Origin: Verrucomicrobiota bacterium
Lineage (GTDB): Bacteria; Verrucomicrobiota; Verrucomicrobiia; Chthoniobacterales; Chthoniobacteraceae
Direction of reading: 5' to 3'
Assembly (NCBI GenBank): GCA_009885995.1
Contig: VFJQ01000122.1
Location: 1 to 64,000 of the forward strand
Length of the DNA stretch: 64,000 nt
Positions 25,469 through 35,631 of this stretch are shown in pieces. The notes under the pieces are model-generated. The model searched no databases. It saw only the letters and a list, made by a program, of their open reading frames with translations, and was not told where the DNA came from. Both the position numbers and the translations under genes were made by a program. The stretch's first letter is position 1, and every line of letters starts with the position of its first letter.

Positions 25469-27310
25469 TTACAAGCCTTCGCCAGCCTGTAGCGTCTTCT
25501 TGCCCTCGTAGATCACGTCCTTGTAGGTCGCGCCTGCGGGGATCATCGGGAGCACGTGCTCGGTGTAAGGCACCATCACCTCCAGCACACACGCGGTCTT
25601 CTGCTCGAGGAACCACTGCATCGCTTCGGCGAGATCCTTCTTGTGCTCGACTCGCCGCGACGGGATGCCGAAACCGTCGCAGATCTTCATGAAATCGGGG
25701 TAAATCGTCTTTGTGTCCGCCACCACGCGCGCCTCGTCCTCGAACAAGCCGAGGAACGTATGCCCGCGGTTCGATGCGAAGAAACGATCCTCCCACTGCA
25801 CCACCATGCCGAGGTGGAGATTGTTCAGCACGAGCGCCTTCGCGGCGATGCCTTCCACGCGCGCCATCGCGAGTTCCTGGATGTTCATCACGAAGGATCC
25901 GTCGCCATCGATGTCGATCACTTCGCGATCCGGTCGTGCCACCTTCGCCCCGAGCGCGGAAGGATAGCCATAGCCCATCGAGCCGAGGCCGAGCGACGAG
26001 ATGAACTGCCGCGGCTCATCCACGGGATAAAACTGTGCCGCCCACATCTGATGCTGGCCCACGCCCGTCGTGATGATCGCCTGCCCCTTCGTCATCTTGT
26101 GCAGCAACTCGATCGCATACTGCGGCTGGATCGCATCCTCGCTATCCTGATAGCAGAAGGGGAAGCCTTCCTTCCACTCCGCGATCTGCGCGCGCCATTC
26201 GGGGTAAAGATCGAAGCCCTTCGACTTCCGCGCATAGCCAGCCTGCTCCAGCAGGGCATTCAGCCGCGTGAGCGCGAACTTCACATCGCTCTGGATCGGC
26301 AGTCGCACGACCTTGTTCTTATTGATCTCCGCGTTGTCGATGTCGATGTGGACGATCGTGCCGTGCTTGCAAAACTCGCTCAGCTTGCCCGTCACGCGGT
26401 CGTCGAAACGCACGCCCACCGCGATCAGCAGGTCGGCTTCGTTCACCGCGTTGTTGGAATAGACAGTGCCGTGCATCCCCAGCCAGCGCAGCGATAGCTC
26501 GTGCGATTGCGGAAAAGCGCCCAGCCCCATCAGCGTGCCCGCCGTGGGGATCTGCGTGCGCTCGGCAAACTCCAGCAACTCCGCGTGCGCATGACCGCTG
26601 ATGATGCCGCCGCCGAAATAGATCATCGGCTTCTTAGCCTGCCGGATGAAGCCCATGAGTTCATTCAGTTCGTGATCGCCGCAGCGCACGTCCGGCTTGT
26701 AACCGCGCAGATTCACCTCCGTCGGCCACACCGGCTGCGTTTTGCCCATCTGGATATTCTTCGGCACGTCGATCAGCACCGGCCCCGGCCGCCCCGTCTG
26801 CGCGATGTGAAAGGCTTCCTTCACGATCCGCGCGATGTCGTTGATATCCGTCACCAGATAGTTGTGCTTCACGATCTGCGCCGTCACGGAGAAGACATCC
26901 GTCTCCTGAAACGCGCCCTTGCCGATCATCGCCTGCGGCACCTGCCCGGTGATCGCCACCAGCGGCGTCGAATCGAGGAACGCATCCGCGATCCCCGTCA
27001 CCAGATTCGTCGCCCCCGGACCGCTCGTCGCCATGCACACGCCCGCCCGGCCCGTGGCCCGCGCATAGCCTTCTGCCGCAAACACCCCGCCCTGCTCATG
27101 CCGCGGCAGATAGGTGCGGATCTTCTTCGAGCGCGTGAGCGCCTGGTGCATCGCCATGCTCGCGCCGCCGGGGTAGGCGAAAATCGTAGTCACGCCCTCG
27201 CGTTCCAGCGCCTCGACGAGGATGTCCGCCCCGGTCATTGTGGGGCCGACTTCACCACGCGTCTGCGGTGCAGTGGAGGTGGCGGGAGTAGGCGTAGTAG
27301 TCGTGCTCAT
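25469..27310 (-). CDS. ilvB: Acetolactate synthase large (catalytic) subunit
   Basis: This 613-residue ThDP-, FAD- and Mg2+-dependent enzyme makes acetolactate or acetohydroxybutyrate for branched-chain amino-acid synthesis. Motifs include AYPGGASM, the catalytic Glu72 in RHEQGGVFAAEGYARATG, ATSGPGATNLVTGIADAFLDS, GKGAFQETD, and the ThDP-binding IDIDGDGSFVMNIQEL with MVVQWEDRFF. Length and order are normal. A Thr/Pro-rich N-terminal tail of about 25 residues precedes the conserved start TGADILVEALEREGV, so a start at the internal Met25 is possible. No regulatory small subunit (ilvH) lies in this window. Confidence 0.96.
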   Translation of the reverse strand: MSTTTTPTPATSTAPQTRGEVGPTMTGADILVEALEREGVTTIFAYPGGASMAMHQALTRSKKIRTYLPRHEQGGVFAAEGYARATGRAGVCMATSGPGATNLVTGIADAFLDSTPLVAITGQVPQAMIGKGAFQETDVFSVTAQIVKHNYLVTDINDIARIVKEAFHIAQTGRPGPVLIDVPKNIQMGKTQPVWPTEVNLRGYKPDVRCGDHELNELMGFIRQAKKPMIYFGGGIISGHAHAELLEFAERTQIPTAGTLMGLGAFPQSHELSLRWLGMHGTVYSNNAVNEADLLIAVGVRFDDRVTGKLSEFCKHGTIVHIDIDNAEINKNKVVRLPIQSDVKFALTRLNALLEQAGYARKSKGFDLYPEWRAQIAEWKEGFPFCYQDSEDAIQPQYAIELLHKMTKGQAIITTGVGQHQMWAAQFYPVDEPRQFISSLGLGSMGYGYPSALGAKVARPDREVIDIDGDGSFVMNIQELAMARVEGIAAKALVLNNLHLGMVVQWEDRFFASNRGHTFLGLFEDEARVVADTKTIYPDFMKICDGFGIPSRRVEHKKDLAEAMQWFLEQKTACVLEVMVPYTEHVLPMIPAGATYKDVIYEGKKTLQAGEGL

Positions 27311-27447
27311 GTGCTTTAAAAAAGGGCCGCCAGCCTAGCCGCGAAGCCCCCCATCGGCAAGGCGGAGTTTTCCACTGGAAAGCGCAGCCCGCAGTGGCTC
27401 CTCAGATTCAATCCGAGTGTGATTGCTGCAAACGGCGTGACTCTTCC

Positions 27448-27906
27448 ATGCCGGCGGCAGAGTCTGCGGCTTCGATGCTTGAAATAGAAGGCTCCCGACC
27501 CTGTGCCCGGCCATTCGCCGATCGTCTCCGACGGCTGGGGTCGTTTCTGCTCGCGGCGCTTTTTCTCGGTGTGGCGATGGGGGCGGCGGGGATGGGGATG
27601 ATTTCGACGTGGGTGTCGCAGGGGTATCTGGCGGTGAGCTTGTTCACGATGGTGGCTTACGGGCTGGACAAGGAGAAGGCCGGTCGTGGGGAGTGGCGGA
27701 CAGCGGAAAGCCTGCTGCATCTGCTGGAGCTGGCTGGCGGCTGGCCCGGGGCTTTGCTCGCGCAGCAGCTCTTCCGGCACAAGACGCGGAAGGTCAGCTA
27801 TCAGGTGGTCTTCTGGCTCATCGTCCTCGCCCATCTCGGGCTGTGGACGTGGGCTGTGGCGGAGCGAAAGATTCCCTGGCCGGATTGGGTGAGTCCGGTT
27901 CGCTGA
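27448..27906 (+). CDS. DUF1294 family membrane protein
   Basis: The protein has about 152 residues from ATG 27448. A GTG at 27394 and an ATG at 27475 are alternatives. Membrane spans are SFLLAALFLGVAMGAAGMGM, LAVSLFTMVAYGLDK and VVFWLIVLAHLGLWTWAVA. The DUF1294 hallmarks are YGLDKEKAGRGEWRTAESLLHLLELAGGWPGALLAQQ and the RHKTRKVSYQ loop. Function is unknown in the family. Many homologues carry an N-terminal cold-shock domain, which is absent here. The gene is divergent from ilvB. Confidence 0.85.
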   Translation: MPAAESAASMLEIEGSRPCARPFADRLRRLGSFLLAALFLGVAMGAAGMGMISTWVSQGYLAVSLFTMVAYGLDKEKAGRGEWRTAESLLHLLELAGGWPGALLAQQLFRHKTRKVSYQVVFWLIVLAHLGLWTWAVAERKIPWPDWVSPVR

Positions 27907-27909
27907 GGT

Positions 27910-29166
27910 TCAGCCGGTAACCAGCGAATCGCGGAGCACCTGCATCGTGTGCCGCACATGTGCGGTTGAGCCGAGCTTTTTGAGATGCACGCGGAGTTGG
28001 GTGAGGCAGCCGATGTTTCCGGTCGCGACGACTTCGGCGCCGGTGGCGAGGACGGCGCGGGCTTTCTGCTCGCCGAGGGAGGCGGCGATGTCGGGTTGAT
28101 CGATGTTGTAAGTGCCGGCGCTGCCGCAGCAGAGGTGCGCGTCGGTGAGTTCGCAGAGTTCGAGGCCGGGGATTTTGCGCAGGAGGTCGCGCGGTTCGCT
28201 GCGGACGTTTTGCGCGTTCGCGAGGTGGCAGGCGTCGTGGTAGGCGACCTTCATCTTCGATTCGCGCAGCGGCGTGCGCAGGCCGAGGCGCGCGAGGAAG
28301 ACGCTCACATCCATCACGCGGTGGCGGAAGGCGTCGGCGCGGGCTTCGTCGGGCGTGCCGCGGAGGATGAGGTGATACTCGTGTAGCGCGGAGCCGCAGC
28401 CGGCGGCGTTCGTGAGGATGGCGTCCACGTCGGCGGGGAAGGCGGCGAGATTCTGCCGCGCGAACTTCTGCGCGGCGCGCAAGTCGCCCGTGTGCCAGGC
28501 GAGTCCGCCGCAGCAGCCTTGTGCGGGTGGGACGACGACTTCGACGCCGTTGCGCGCGAGGACTTCGATGGTGGCGGTGTTGATGTCCGGCTCGAGCACC
28601 TGCTGCGCGCAGCTCACGAGCAGCGCGACGCGGGCGCGGCGCTCGCCTTGCGCGGGCGTGACGTGCGGCCACGACTCGGCGGGCGGGAGGTCGTCGGGCA
28701 CGAGATCGAGCATCGGACGCAGTGCGGCGGGCGTGATGCCGCGGAACAGTTTCCCGATGCGCCCGGCGAAGGCGGCGACGCGGAAGCGTGCAGGATACGG
28801 GATGGTCTGCGCGGCGAGCCAGTGGCGCAGGCGCTCGAGCGGCGTGCGCTTGAACTTCGATCCCGCGAGTGCGCGAAACGGGCTGAGCAGATCGCGATAC
28901 GGAACCCCGCTCGGGCACGCCGGTTCGCACGCGAGGCAGCCGAGGCATTTGTCCACGTGCGGCTGCGCGGCGGCCCAGTCGAGCTGGCCTTCGAGCACCT
29001 GCTTCATCAGCACGATGCGCCCGCGCGGCGTGTCCATCTCCTGACCGAGCTCGCGGTAGGTCGGGCACGCGGCGAGGCAGAAGCCGCAATGCACGCACGT
29101 GCTCACGGCGTGAGCCATCGGTTCGCCGAGCGGGCCGTGATCTTCGGGGCGGATCGTGTGGAGCAT
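27910..29166 (-). CDS. glcF: Glycolate oxidase iron-sulfur subunit
   Basis: This 418-residue protein has two N-terminal 4Fe-4S clusters (CVHCGFCLAACPTYRE from Cys24, and CLGCLACEPACPSG). Two CCG-type cysteine-rich domains follow (AQGCCGGLAWHTGDL and HLCCGSAGTYNIDQP). This is the GlcF layout that passes electrons from the FAD subunits towards quinone. It is the last gene of glcD-glcE-glcF: its ATG follows the glcE stop directly. Together they oxidise glycolate to glyoxylate. Confidence 0.95.
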   Translation of the reverse strand: MLHTIRPEDHGPLGEPMAHAVSTCVHCGFCLAACPTYRELGQEMDTPRGRIVLMKQVLEGQLDWAAAQPHVDKCLGCLACEPACPSGVPYRDLLSPFRALAGSKFKRTPLERLRHWLAAQTIPYPARFRVAAFAGRIGKLFRGITPAALRPMLDLVPDDLPPAESWPHVTPAQGERRARVALLVSCAQQVLEPDINTATIEVLARNGVEVVVPPAQGCCGGLAWHTGDLRAAQKFARQNLAAFPADVDAILTNAAGCGSALHEYHLILRGTPDEARADAFRHRVMDVSVFLARLGLRTPLRESKMKVAYHDACHLANAQNVRSEPRDLLRKIPGLELCELTDAHLCCGSAGTYNIDQPDIAASLGEQKARAVLATGAEVVATGNIGCLTQLRVHLKKLGSTAHVRHTMQVLRDSLVTG

Positions 29167-30276
29167 TTAGAGCGAAGGGAAACGGTTTTGCGGATCGAGC
29201 GCGGTTTTCACGCCGGGCACGACGACTGGCGCGATACCGGGGAAAAGCGGAGCGTCGCCGCGCAGCGTGAGCGCATCGAAGCCGGCGAAGCGCGGCTCGA
29301 AGGCGGGCTGCGAGACGTAGGCGACATTGCCGCCTGCGCTGAAGTGGATGCGCGCGTCGCCGAGCGCGGCGCAGAGTTCGGGCAGGCGCTTCGGCGTGAG
29401 CGCGACTTTCACGAGCACACCGTCCGCGTGCGCCCACTTAAACTCGCGCACGCTTGTCCAAAACGCGTCGTCTTCCGCCAGCACCGCGCCGGTCGGGAAA
29501 CGCGCGAGGATTTCCGCGGTGAGTGCGTCGAGTGCGACGGCGGGTCCGCCGACACGGGCGAAGACGGCACCCCAAGGTGGCTGCGACGCCCTCGTCGCAG
29601 ACGGCGCCTCGCCGCTGCCTTTCGGCGCCGAGGGCGGCGCCGGCACTTCCTGCGACGAGGCGTCGCAGCCACCACACGCGGCGTCGAGCGCGTCGAGTTC
29701 CCAGCGGGTGGACGACATGGACATCATGGTCGCGGCGACGTTGTCCGTGGGGATGCGCACGGTGCGGAAGGCGGTGGCGCGCGGGAAGACCTTGAAGGTG
29801 ATCTCCGCGAGCACGCCGTAGCGGCCGAGGCTGCCGACGAAAAACTTTGGCAGGTCGAAGCCGGCGGCGTTCTTCACCACCTTGCCGCCCATGCGGAGCA
29901 GCCGGCCTTCACCATCGACGAATTGCACGCCGAGGATGAAATCGCGCAACCCGCCGTAGCGGAAACGGCCCGGCCCGCTCAGCCCGCTCGCGACCGTGCC
30001 GCCGAGCGTCGCGCCCGCATTCACGAGCAGCGGATCGAACGGGAGATACTGCCCGCTCTTCGCGAGCGCCGCCGCGATCTCGCGCACCGGCGTGCCGGCG
30101 AGCGCGGTGAAGGTGAATTCACTCGGCTCGTATTCCACGATGCCGCTGAGCGCGCGCGTGGAGATGAGCGTGGCGTCGCACTGCGAGAGGCGCGGCTTGG
30201 TCCCAGCGCCGACGGCGAGCACGCACGGCGTGGCGCGGATGGCTTCGGCGAGTTGCTCGGGTGTGGTCGGAGTCAT
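29167..30276 (-). CDS. glcE: Glycolate oxidase FAD-binding subunit GlcE, with a repeat-derived internal insert
   Basis: The 369 residues start at ATG 30276, overlapping the glcD stop (ATGA). The FAD_binding_4 domain shows [39 protein letters not shown] and [21 protein letters not shown]. The C-terminus ends DPQNRFPSL, typical for GlcE. Residues about 202-234 are an unusual Ala/Pro/Ser-rich stretch ([20 protein letters not shown]) encoded by a palindromic element at 29576-29673. The frame is kept through it, so the enzyme is probably active with an extra surface loop. It acts with GlcD and GlcF. Confidence 0.92.
   Translation of the reverse strand: MTPTTPEQLAEAIRATPCVLAVGAGTKPRLSQCDATLISTRALSGIVEYEPSEFTFTALAGTPVREIAAALAKSGQYLPFDPLLVNAGATLGGTVASGLSGPGRFRYGGLRDFILGVQFVDGEGRLLRMGGKVVKNAAGFDLPKFFVGSLGRYGVLAEITFKVFPRATAFRTVRIPTDNVAATMMSMSSTRWELDALDAACGGCDASSQEVPAPPSAPKGSGEAPSATRASQPPWGAVFARVGGPAVALDALTAEILARFPTGAVLAEDDAFWTSVREFKWAHADGVLVKVALTPKRLPELCAALGDARIHFSAGGNVAYVSQPAFEPRFAGFDALTLRGDAPLFPGIAPVVVPGVKTALDPQNRFPSL
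29576..29673. repeat. REP-like palindromic element lying in frame within glcE
   Basis: GGTGGCTGCGACGCC at 29576 begins a 25-base arm whose inverted copy ends at 29673 (GGCGTCGCAGCCACC), with a single extra C in the left arm. The space between is G+C-rich and itself self-complementary (GGCGCC repeats). It would fold into one long hairpin. It has the look of a dispersed verrucomicrobial palindromic repeat. Confidence 0.75.
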
Positions 30277-31730
30277 TCGCGTGAAATGACGCCGGCTTTT
30301 TCCAGCGGATGCAGGCCGTGATGCGTGAGCGCGGGGGCTTCCTTGCCGGGGAACATTTTCCCCGGATTGGCAATGCCGAGCGGGTCGAACGCGGCGCGGA
30401 TGCGCTTCATGCACTCGATCTCCTCGGCGCTGAACATGTCGGCGAGGTAGTCGCGCTTTTCGACGCCGACGCCGTGTTCGCCGGTGATCGAGCCGCCCAT
30501 CTCGACGCACATTTTCAGGATGCGCCCGGCGAGCTGCTCGGCGCGATGAAGGGCGCCGGGTTCGCGACCATCGTAGAGGATGAGCGGGTGCAGGTTGCCG
30601 TCGCCGGCGTGGAAGACATTCGCGCAGCGGATGTTCATCTCGCGCGACATCTCGCCGATGCGGCGGAGCGCTTCGCCGAGGCGGCGGCGCGGGACGACGC
30701 CGTCCTGCACGATGAAGTCGGGCGACAAACGGCCCACCGCGCTGAACGCGCTCTTGCGGCCTTTCCAAATCGCGAGCCGCTCGTTCGCGTCGCGCGCGGG
30801 GCGGACTTCGACGGGGTGGCTCGCGGCGAGGATCGCATCGAGCCGCGCGCGGTCGGCGGCGACGACTTCGCGCGGACCTTCGAGCTCGATGATGAGCACT
30901 GCGTCGCAGCCCGGAGGATAGTCGGCGTGGACGGCGGCCTTCGCGGCTTCGATGGCGAGTCCTTCCATGATCTCGATCGCGCCTGGCAGCAATCCGCTCG
31001 CGATGATAGCGGAGACGGCGTCGCCGGCTTGCTCGATGGTGTGGTAGCCGGCGAGCACGGTGTGGTAGCACTCGGGCTTCGGGAGAAGCTGGAGCGTGGC
31101 TTCGAGCGCGATGCCGAAGAGGCCTTCGTTGCCGACGAAGAGGCCGGTCCAGTCCGGCCCGATCATCTCACGGCTCGCGCCGCCGAATTCGACGACTTCG
31201 CCATTCGCGAGCACGGCCTTGAGTCCGAGCACGTGATTGGAAGTCATGCCGTATTTGAGGCAGTGCGCGCCGCCGGAATTGAACGCGATGTTTCCGCCGA
31301 TGGTGCAGATCGACTGCGACGACGGATCGGGCGCGAAGAGCAATCCATACGGCGCGGCGGCGAGCGTGACGGCGGTGTTGATGACGCCCGCCTCGACGAC
31401 GGCGATGCGCTCCTCGTGGTCGAGGCGCACGATGCGGTTGAGCCGGTTGAGGGTGATGACGATGCCTCCTTCCACCGGCATCGAGCCGCCCGACAAACTC
31501 GTCCCGCTCCCGCGCGCGACGAACGGAATCCCTTCCGCGTGACATGCCCGCACGAGCGCGATCACTTCGTCCTGCGTCTCCGGCACCGCGACCGCGAGCG
31601 GCGTCGCTTTGAACGCAGTCAGGCCATCGCTCTCATACGCCGCCAACTCTGCCGACTGCGTGAGGAAACGCTCGGGCGGGAGCAGCGATTTGAGTCGGTC
31701 GAGACTGGGCGCGGATGGGAGCATCGCCAC
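30273..31730 (-). CDS. glcD: Glycolate oxidase FAD-linked subunit
   Basis: This 485-residue protein has an FAD_binding_4 domain with [21 protein letters not shown] and [21 protein letters not shown]. The FAD-oxidase_C domain has [12 protein letters not shown] (metal/substrate His) and [14 protein letters not shown]. It ends with [13 protein letters not shown]. It forms the catalytic flavoprotein with GlcE and GlcF. It is the first gene of the run and overlaps glcE by four bases. D-lactate dehydrogenase is the main alternative, but the glcE and glcF neighbours favour glycolate. Confidence 0.95.
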   Translation of the reverse strand: MAMLPSAPSLDRLKSLLPPERFLTQSAELAAYESDGLTAFKATPLAVAVPETQDEVIALVRACHAEGIPFVARGSGTSLSGGSMPVEGGIVITLNRLNRIVRLDHEERIAVVEAGVINTAVTLAAAPYGLLFAPDPSSQSICTIGGNIAFNSGGAHCLKYGMTSNHVLGLKAVLANGEVVEFGGASREMIGPDWTGLFVGNEGLFGIALEATLQLLPKPECYHTVLAGYHTIEQAGDAVSAIIASGLLPGAIEIMEGLAIEAAKAAVHADYPPGCDAVLIIELEGPREVVAADRARLDAILAASHPVEVRPARDANERLAIWKGRKSAFSAVGRLSPDFIVQDGVVPRRRLGEALRRIGEMSREMNIRCANVFHAGDGNLHPLILYDGREPGALHRAEQLAGRILKMCVEMGGSITGEHGVGVEKRDYLADMFSAEEIECMKRIRAAFDPLGIANPGKMFPGKEAPALTHHGLHPLEKAGVISRE

Positions 31731-31783
31731 TCAATCGAACACGGGCGCCGCGACTTGGCGAGCCCCGCGGTGCCGGTCGCGCC

Positions 31784-32434
31784 TCAACCCACTGTGCCGA
31801 AGTAACGATCGCCCGCGTCGCCCAGGCCCGGCACGATGTAGCCCTTGGCATTTAGCTCGGGGTCGATCGCCGCGGTGAAAACCGGCACGTCTGGGTGCGC
31901 GGCGCGGAGTTGTTCGAGCCCTTGCGCACAGCTCAGCAGGCACACGAAGCGCAGGGATTTCGCCCCGCGCTCTTTGAGCTGGCCGATCGCCGCCGTGGCG
32001 CTCCATCCCGTCGCGAGCATGGGATCGACCACGAGCACGTCCGCCTCGGCCAGGTTGGCCGGGGCTTTGAAATAATACGTCTCGGGCCGGAGTGTTTCTT
32101 CATTCCGAAACATGCCGATGTGCGCCACGCCCGCATCGGGGAGGAGGTGCAGCATTCCTTCCATCAGCCCGAGCCCCGCGCGCATGATCGGCGCGATGAT
32201 GAGCGGCCGCGCGAGCGCTGCGCCGGTGTGGTCGGCCATCGGTGTGCGCACGACGCACGGGCGGGTCGAGAGATCGCGTGTGACCTCCGCGACCATGAGC
32301 GTCGCAGCCTGCGTGAGCCGCGATCGGAATACCTGCGTGCCCGCGGCGGCATCGCGCATCTGCGTCAGCTTCACTTGCACGAGCGGATGGTCGATCAGCG
32401 TGACGCCGGGCCAGTTATTTTTGGTAGAAGACAC
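31784..32434 (-). CDS. upp: Uracil phosphoribosyltransferase
   Basis: This 216-residue pyrimidine-salvage enzyme converts uracil and PRPP to UMP. Motifs include the N-terminal HPLVQVKLTQMRD, IIAPIMRAGLGLMEGML, HIGMFRNEETLRPETYYFK, the PRPP loop VLVVDPMLATGWSATAAI, and the uracil-binding end AIDPELNAKGYIVPGLGDAGDRYFG. Length is typical. It is followed by glcD in the same direction at about 50 bases and preceded by a dehydrogenase gene; the spacing does not show an operon. Confidence 0.96.
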   Translation of the reverse strand: MSSTKNNWPGVTLIDHPLVQVKLTQMRDAAAGTQVFRSRLTQAATLMVAEVTRDLSTRPCVVRTPMADHTGAALARPLIIAPIMRAGLGLMEGMLHLLPDAGVAHIGMFRNEETLRPETYYFKAPANLAEADVLVVDPMLATGWSATAAIGQLKERGAKSLRFVCLLSCAQGLEQLRAAHPDVPVFTAAIDPELNAKGYIVPGLGDAGDRYFGTVG

Positions 32435-32467
32435 AGCGAGCGCCTCTATCGGAGGCGGCCTCGCTTG

Positions 32468-33511
32468 TCACGGCGCCATCACGAGATTGTGCGGACGGTC
32501 CTTGAGGAAGGCGCGGATATTATCCGCGGTGCCCTCGGCCATCCGGCGCACGGCCTCGCGGGTGTTGAAGGCGACGTGCGGAGTGAAGACCACGTTCGAC
32601 CGGGCGAGGATCGCGTCGCCGAGCATCAACTCCTCGAGTTCGCGGATGCGATCCGCGTCGCGGGCCTCGCTCGCGCGCGCATCGCTGCGAAGGTGGCGCA
32701 CGATGTCTTCCACGATCACGTCGTCGGCGTTCTGGCGCAGCACGCGCTCGTCTTGCAGCACGTCGAGGCCCGCGCCGCCGACATGGCCGCTCTCGAGCGC
32801 GCTGCGCAGGGCGCCGGTGTCGATCAACGCCCCGCGGGCCGTGTTGACGATTAGCACGCCGGGCTTGGTGCGTGCGAGCGCGGCGGCATTGATCATGTGA
32901 TACGTCTGCGGCGTGAGCGCCGCGTGCAGCGAGATGACGTCCGCCCGCGCGAGCAGATCGTCGAACGAGGCCCACTGGAAATGCAGCCGCTGGGCGAGGT
33001 CGGGCGGCGCGTCGATGTCGCACGCTATCACGTGCATCTGGAACGCGTTCGCGAGCATCGCCACCCGGCGGCCGATCCGGCCCATGCCGACCACGCCGAG
33101 CGTCTTCCCGTGCAGTTCAAAGCCGCGCGTAGCCTCGTAGGAAAACCTTCGCCCCTTCGGCGCCATCATCGTCTCACGCAGCCGCCGCGCGAGCGCGAGC
33201 ATGAGCGCGAAGGCGTGCTCCGCGACGGTGACTTCGCCGTAGTTGGCGACATGCGTGACGAGCACGTCGTGCCGGGCGCACGCGGACACATCGATGTGGT
33301 CGATCGAAGTCGAGCGCGTCGCGACCAGCCGCAACCGCGGGTGGGCGGCGAGGAAGGCGTCGTCGATCTGCTCGTCGATGAAGACGCTGACGATCTCCGC
33401 GTCCTCGCCCACCTCGGCGAGGACGCGCACGGAGATGAGGTCGTGCTCGGCGAAGCACTCGCCGTAGAATTCCTCATCCGGAGATTCGATGTCCACGAAG
33501 TAGATCGTCAC
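32468..33511 (-). CDS. D-isomer-specific 2-hydroxyacid dehydrogenase (LdhA/PdxB/SerA superfamily)
   Basis: This 347-residue NAD-dependent enzyme has the Rossmann motif KTLGVVGMGRIGRRVAMLANAF and the signature DVISLHAALTPQTYHMINAAALARTKPGVLIVNTARGALID (catalytic Arg in NTARG). Glu and His residues lie in the C-terminal catalytic domain (VVFTPHVAFNTREAVRRMA). RSTSIDHIDVSACARHDVLVTHV is typical of D-lactate dehydrogenase-like members. Its exact substrate is not clear. Proximity to glcDEF (glycolate/lactate oxidation) makes a hydroxyacid role plausible. Confidence 0.88.
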   Translation of the reverse strand: MTIYFVDIESPDEEFYGECFAEHDLISVRVLAEVGEDAEIVSVFIDEQIDDAFLAAHPRLRLVATRSTSIDHIDVSACARHDVLVTHVANYGEVTVAEHAFALMLALARRLRETMMAPKGRRFSYEATRGFELHGKTLGVVGMGRIGRRVAMLANAFQMHVIACDIDAPPDLAQRLHFQWASFDDLLARADVISLHAALTPQTYHMINAAALARTKPGVLIVNTARGALIDTGALRSALESGHVGGAGLDVLQDERVLRQNADDVIVEDIVRHLRSDARASEARDADRIRELEELMLGDAILARSNVVFTPHVAFNTREAVRRMAEGTADNIRAFLKDRPHNLVMAP

Positions 33512-33654
33512 ACGTGCTCATTAGCGCACCTAGGAACGTCCGACGACACCCGAATTGGCGGAAAGTGTGCCGCGATTGCGACCCGATCTCTTTTTCACCC
33601 CGACCGCGACTCGGGGGTGACACAGCGCGAATCGCTGACCGATAGTGCTGCACG

Positions 33655-35631
33655 ATGAATGCCGAGATCACAGCCGCCGACAAACCACGCCGCTGGCTGC
33701 CGCGATTCGAGCCGCGCGAAGTCGAAGTCCACGACCCGCACGAGGAGGATCACCACGAAGCGCCGTGGCAGACGCAGCTCGCCGCGAGTGCGCTCTGCCT
33801 CGTGCTCGGCATCGCCGCGGCGTGGACGCCGTGGCCCGCCGTGAGCCTCGGGCTCTTTGTGCTGTCGTATGTCGCGGGCGGGTGGTTTGCCGCCGCCGAT
33901 GTGAAGGAGAAGATGAGCGAAGGTGTGCTCGATATTCACTTCCTCATGCTCGCCGTCGCGGCGGGCGCCGCGGCGATCGGAAAATGGAGCGAAGGCGCCA
34001 CGCTGCTCTTCCTCTTCTCCGCGTCGAGTGCGCTCGAGCACTTCGCAATGGACCGCACCCAGCGCGCGATCAACGCGCTCTTCCACACCGCGCCGAAGAC
34101 CGCGATCGTCCTCGCGCCGTGGGGCGCCGAGCGGCATGTGCCGGTCGAGGAACTGACGCCAGGAATGCGCCTGCTGGTGCGACCGGGCGAGCTTTTCCCC
34201 GTCGATGGCGAGATCGCGAAGGGTGAAACCTCAGCCGATGAATCGACCCTCACCGGCGAAGCCACGCCGGTGGAAAAGGCGCGGGGCGACGAGGTGCTGG
34301 CGGGCACGATCAACTTGCAGGGTTCCGTCGAAGTGCTCGTGCGCCGGGCGGCGAAGGAGAGCGCGTTGCAAAAGATCATCCACCTCATCCAGCACGCGCA
34401 GCAGTCGAAGGCGCCGTCGCAGCGCTTCACCGATCGCTTCGGTTCCGGCTACACCTACGCGGTGCTCGCGCTCACGGCGGTGATGTTCTTCGTGTGGTGG
34501 CTTGCGCTCGGGCACGCGTCGTTTCTTTCGACCGAATCGAAACCGAGCGCGTTCTACCACGCAATGACGCTGCTCGTCGTCGCCTCGCCATGTGCGCTCG
34601 TGCTCTCGATTCCCTCCGCGATCCTCGCCGCCATCGCGAGCGGTGCGCGGCGCGGCATCCTTTTTCGCGGTGGAGCGGCGGTCGAAAAACTCGGCCAGAT
34701 CAGCATCGTGGCGATGGACAAGACCGGCACGCTGACCAGCGGCGAGCTGCGCGTGGAAGGCGTCGAGAGCTTCCCCGCCGGTCGCGAAAGCGAAGTGCTG
34801 GAGCTGGCTGCGACGCTGGACCGGCATTCCACGCACCCGCTCGCCCGCGCCATCGTGCGCCACGCGAAACGGCAAGGTATCGAGCCGCGCGAACTCGAAG
34901 GCGTCAGCGCGGCCTTTGGCGCTGGCGTGACTGCGCAGATCGACGGCGGCGAAGTGCGCCTCGGCAAACGCGCCTGGGCGCAACCGCCCGGCCACGACTC
35001 CTGTAAGGCCGTCGCCGCACCGGAGACGATCGGCCTTTCCGAAGTGTGGCTCGCCGCGCCGGATTTGTGCGGGCGAATCGTGCTGCGTGACGACGTGCGG
35101 CCCGAGGCGCGCGGTCTCATCGAAGCCCTGCGCCGACGGCACCTGCGCACGCTCGTGCTCACCGGCGATCGCAAGGCCACCGCCGACCAGCTCGCGAAGG
35201 ATCTCGCGCTCGATGAAATCCGCGCAGAGCTGAAGCCGGAGGAGAAGCTCGCGATCATCGAGGGCTACGGCGCGCGCGGCGAAAAGATCGCGATGATCGG
35301 CGACGGCGTGAACGACGCGCCGAGCATCGCCGCCGCGCATGTGGGCGTGGCGATGGGCGCGCGCGGGAGTGACGCCGCGCTGGAGCAGGCTGACGTGGTT
35401 TTGATGCACGACCGGCTGGAAAATTTCCTCTCCGCCTATGAGCTGAGCCGCCGCTCGCGCACCGTCATCCGGCAGAATCTCGCGATCTCACTCGGCGTGA
35501 TCGTGGTGCTCGTGATCCTCGCGATGCTCGAACGCATCCCGCTCACGCTCGGCGTCGTCGGTCACGAAGGCAGCACGCTCGTCGTCGTCTTGAACAGCCT
35601 GCGCCTGTTGGTGGTGAGGCGGAAGGACTAG
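33655..35631 (+). CDS. Heavy-metal P1B-type ATPase, P1B-4-like (SPC motif)
   Basis: This 658-residue protein has no N-terminal CXXC domain but a His/Asp/Glu-rich start (HDPHEEDHHE). It has the actuator TGEA, the transmembrane metal motif SPC (311-313 in VVASPCALVLSIPS), the phosphorylation site Asp355 in DKTGT, a P-loop/hinge (MIGDGVNDAPSIAAAHVGVAMG), and a last-helix motif HEGSTLVVVLNSLRLL near residue 637. SPC plus HEG(G/S) is characteristic of subgroup P1B-4 (Co2+/Zn2+/Fe2+ exporters such as CoaT/CtpD), not Cu+ (CPC). It converges on, and overlaps by four bases, an outer-membrane protein gene. Confidence 0.93.
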   Translation: MNAEITAADKPRRWLPRFEPREVEVHDPHEEDHHEAPWQTQLAASALCLVLGIAAAWTPWPAVSLGLFVLSYVAGGWFAAADVKEKMSEGVLDIHFLMLAVAAGAAAIGKWSEGATLLFLFSASSALEHFAMDRTQRAINALFHTAPKTAIVLAPWGAERHVPVEELTPGMRLLVRPGELFPVDGEIAKGETSADESTLTGEATPVEKARGDEVLAGTINLQGSVEVLVRRAAKESALQKIIHLIQHAQQSKAPSQRFTDRFGSGYTYAVLALTAVMFFVWWLALGHASFLSTESKPSAFYHAMTLLVVASPCALVLSIPSAILAAIASGARRGILFRGGAAVEKLGQISIVAMDKTGTLTSGELRVEGVESFPAGRESEVLELAATLDRHSTHPLARAIVRHAKRQGIEPRELEGVSAAFGAGVTAQIDGGEVRLGKRAWAQPPGHDSCKAVAAPETIGLSEVWLAAPDLCGRIVLRDDVRPEARGLIEALRRRHLRTLVLTGDRKATADQLAKDLALDEIRAELKPEEKLAIIEGYGARGEKIAMIGDGVNDAPSIAAAHVGVAMGARGSDAALEQADVVLMHDRLENFLSAYELSRRSRTVIRQNLAISLGVIVVLVILAMLERIPLTLGVVGHEGSTLVVVLNSLRLLVVRRKD

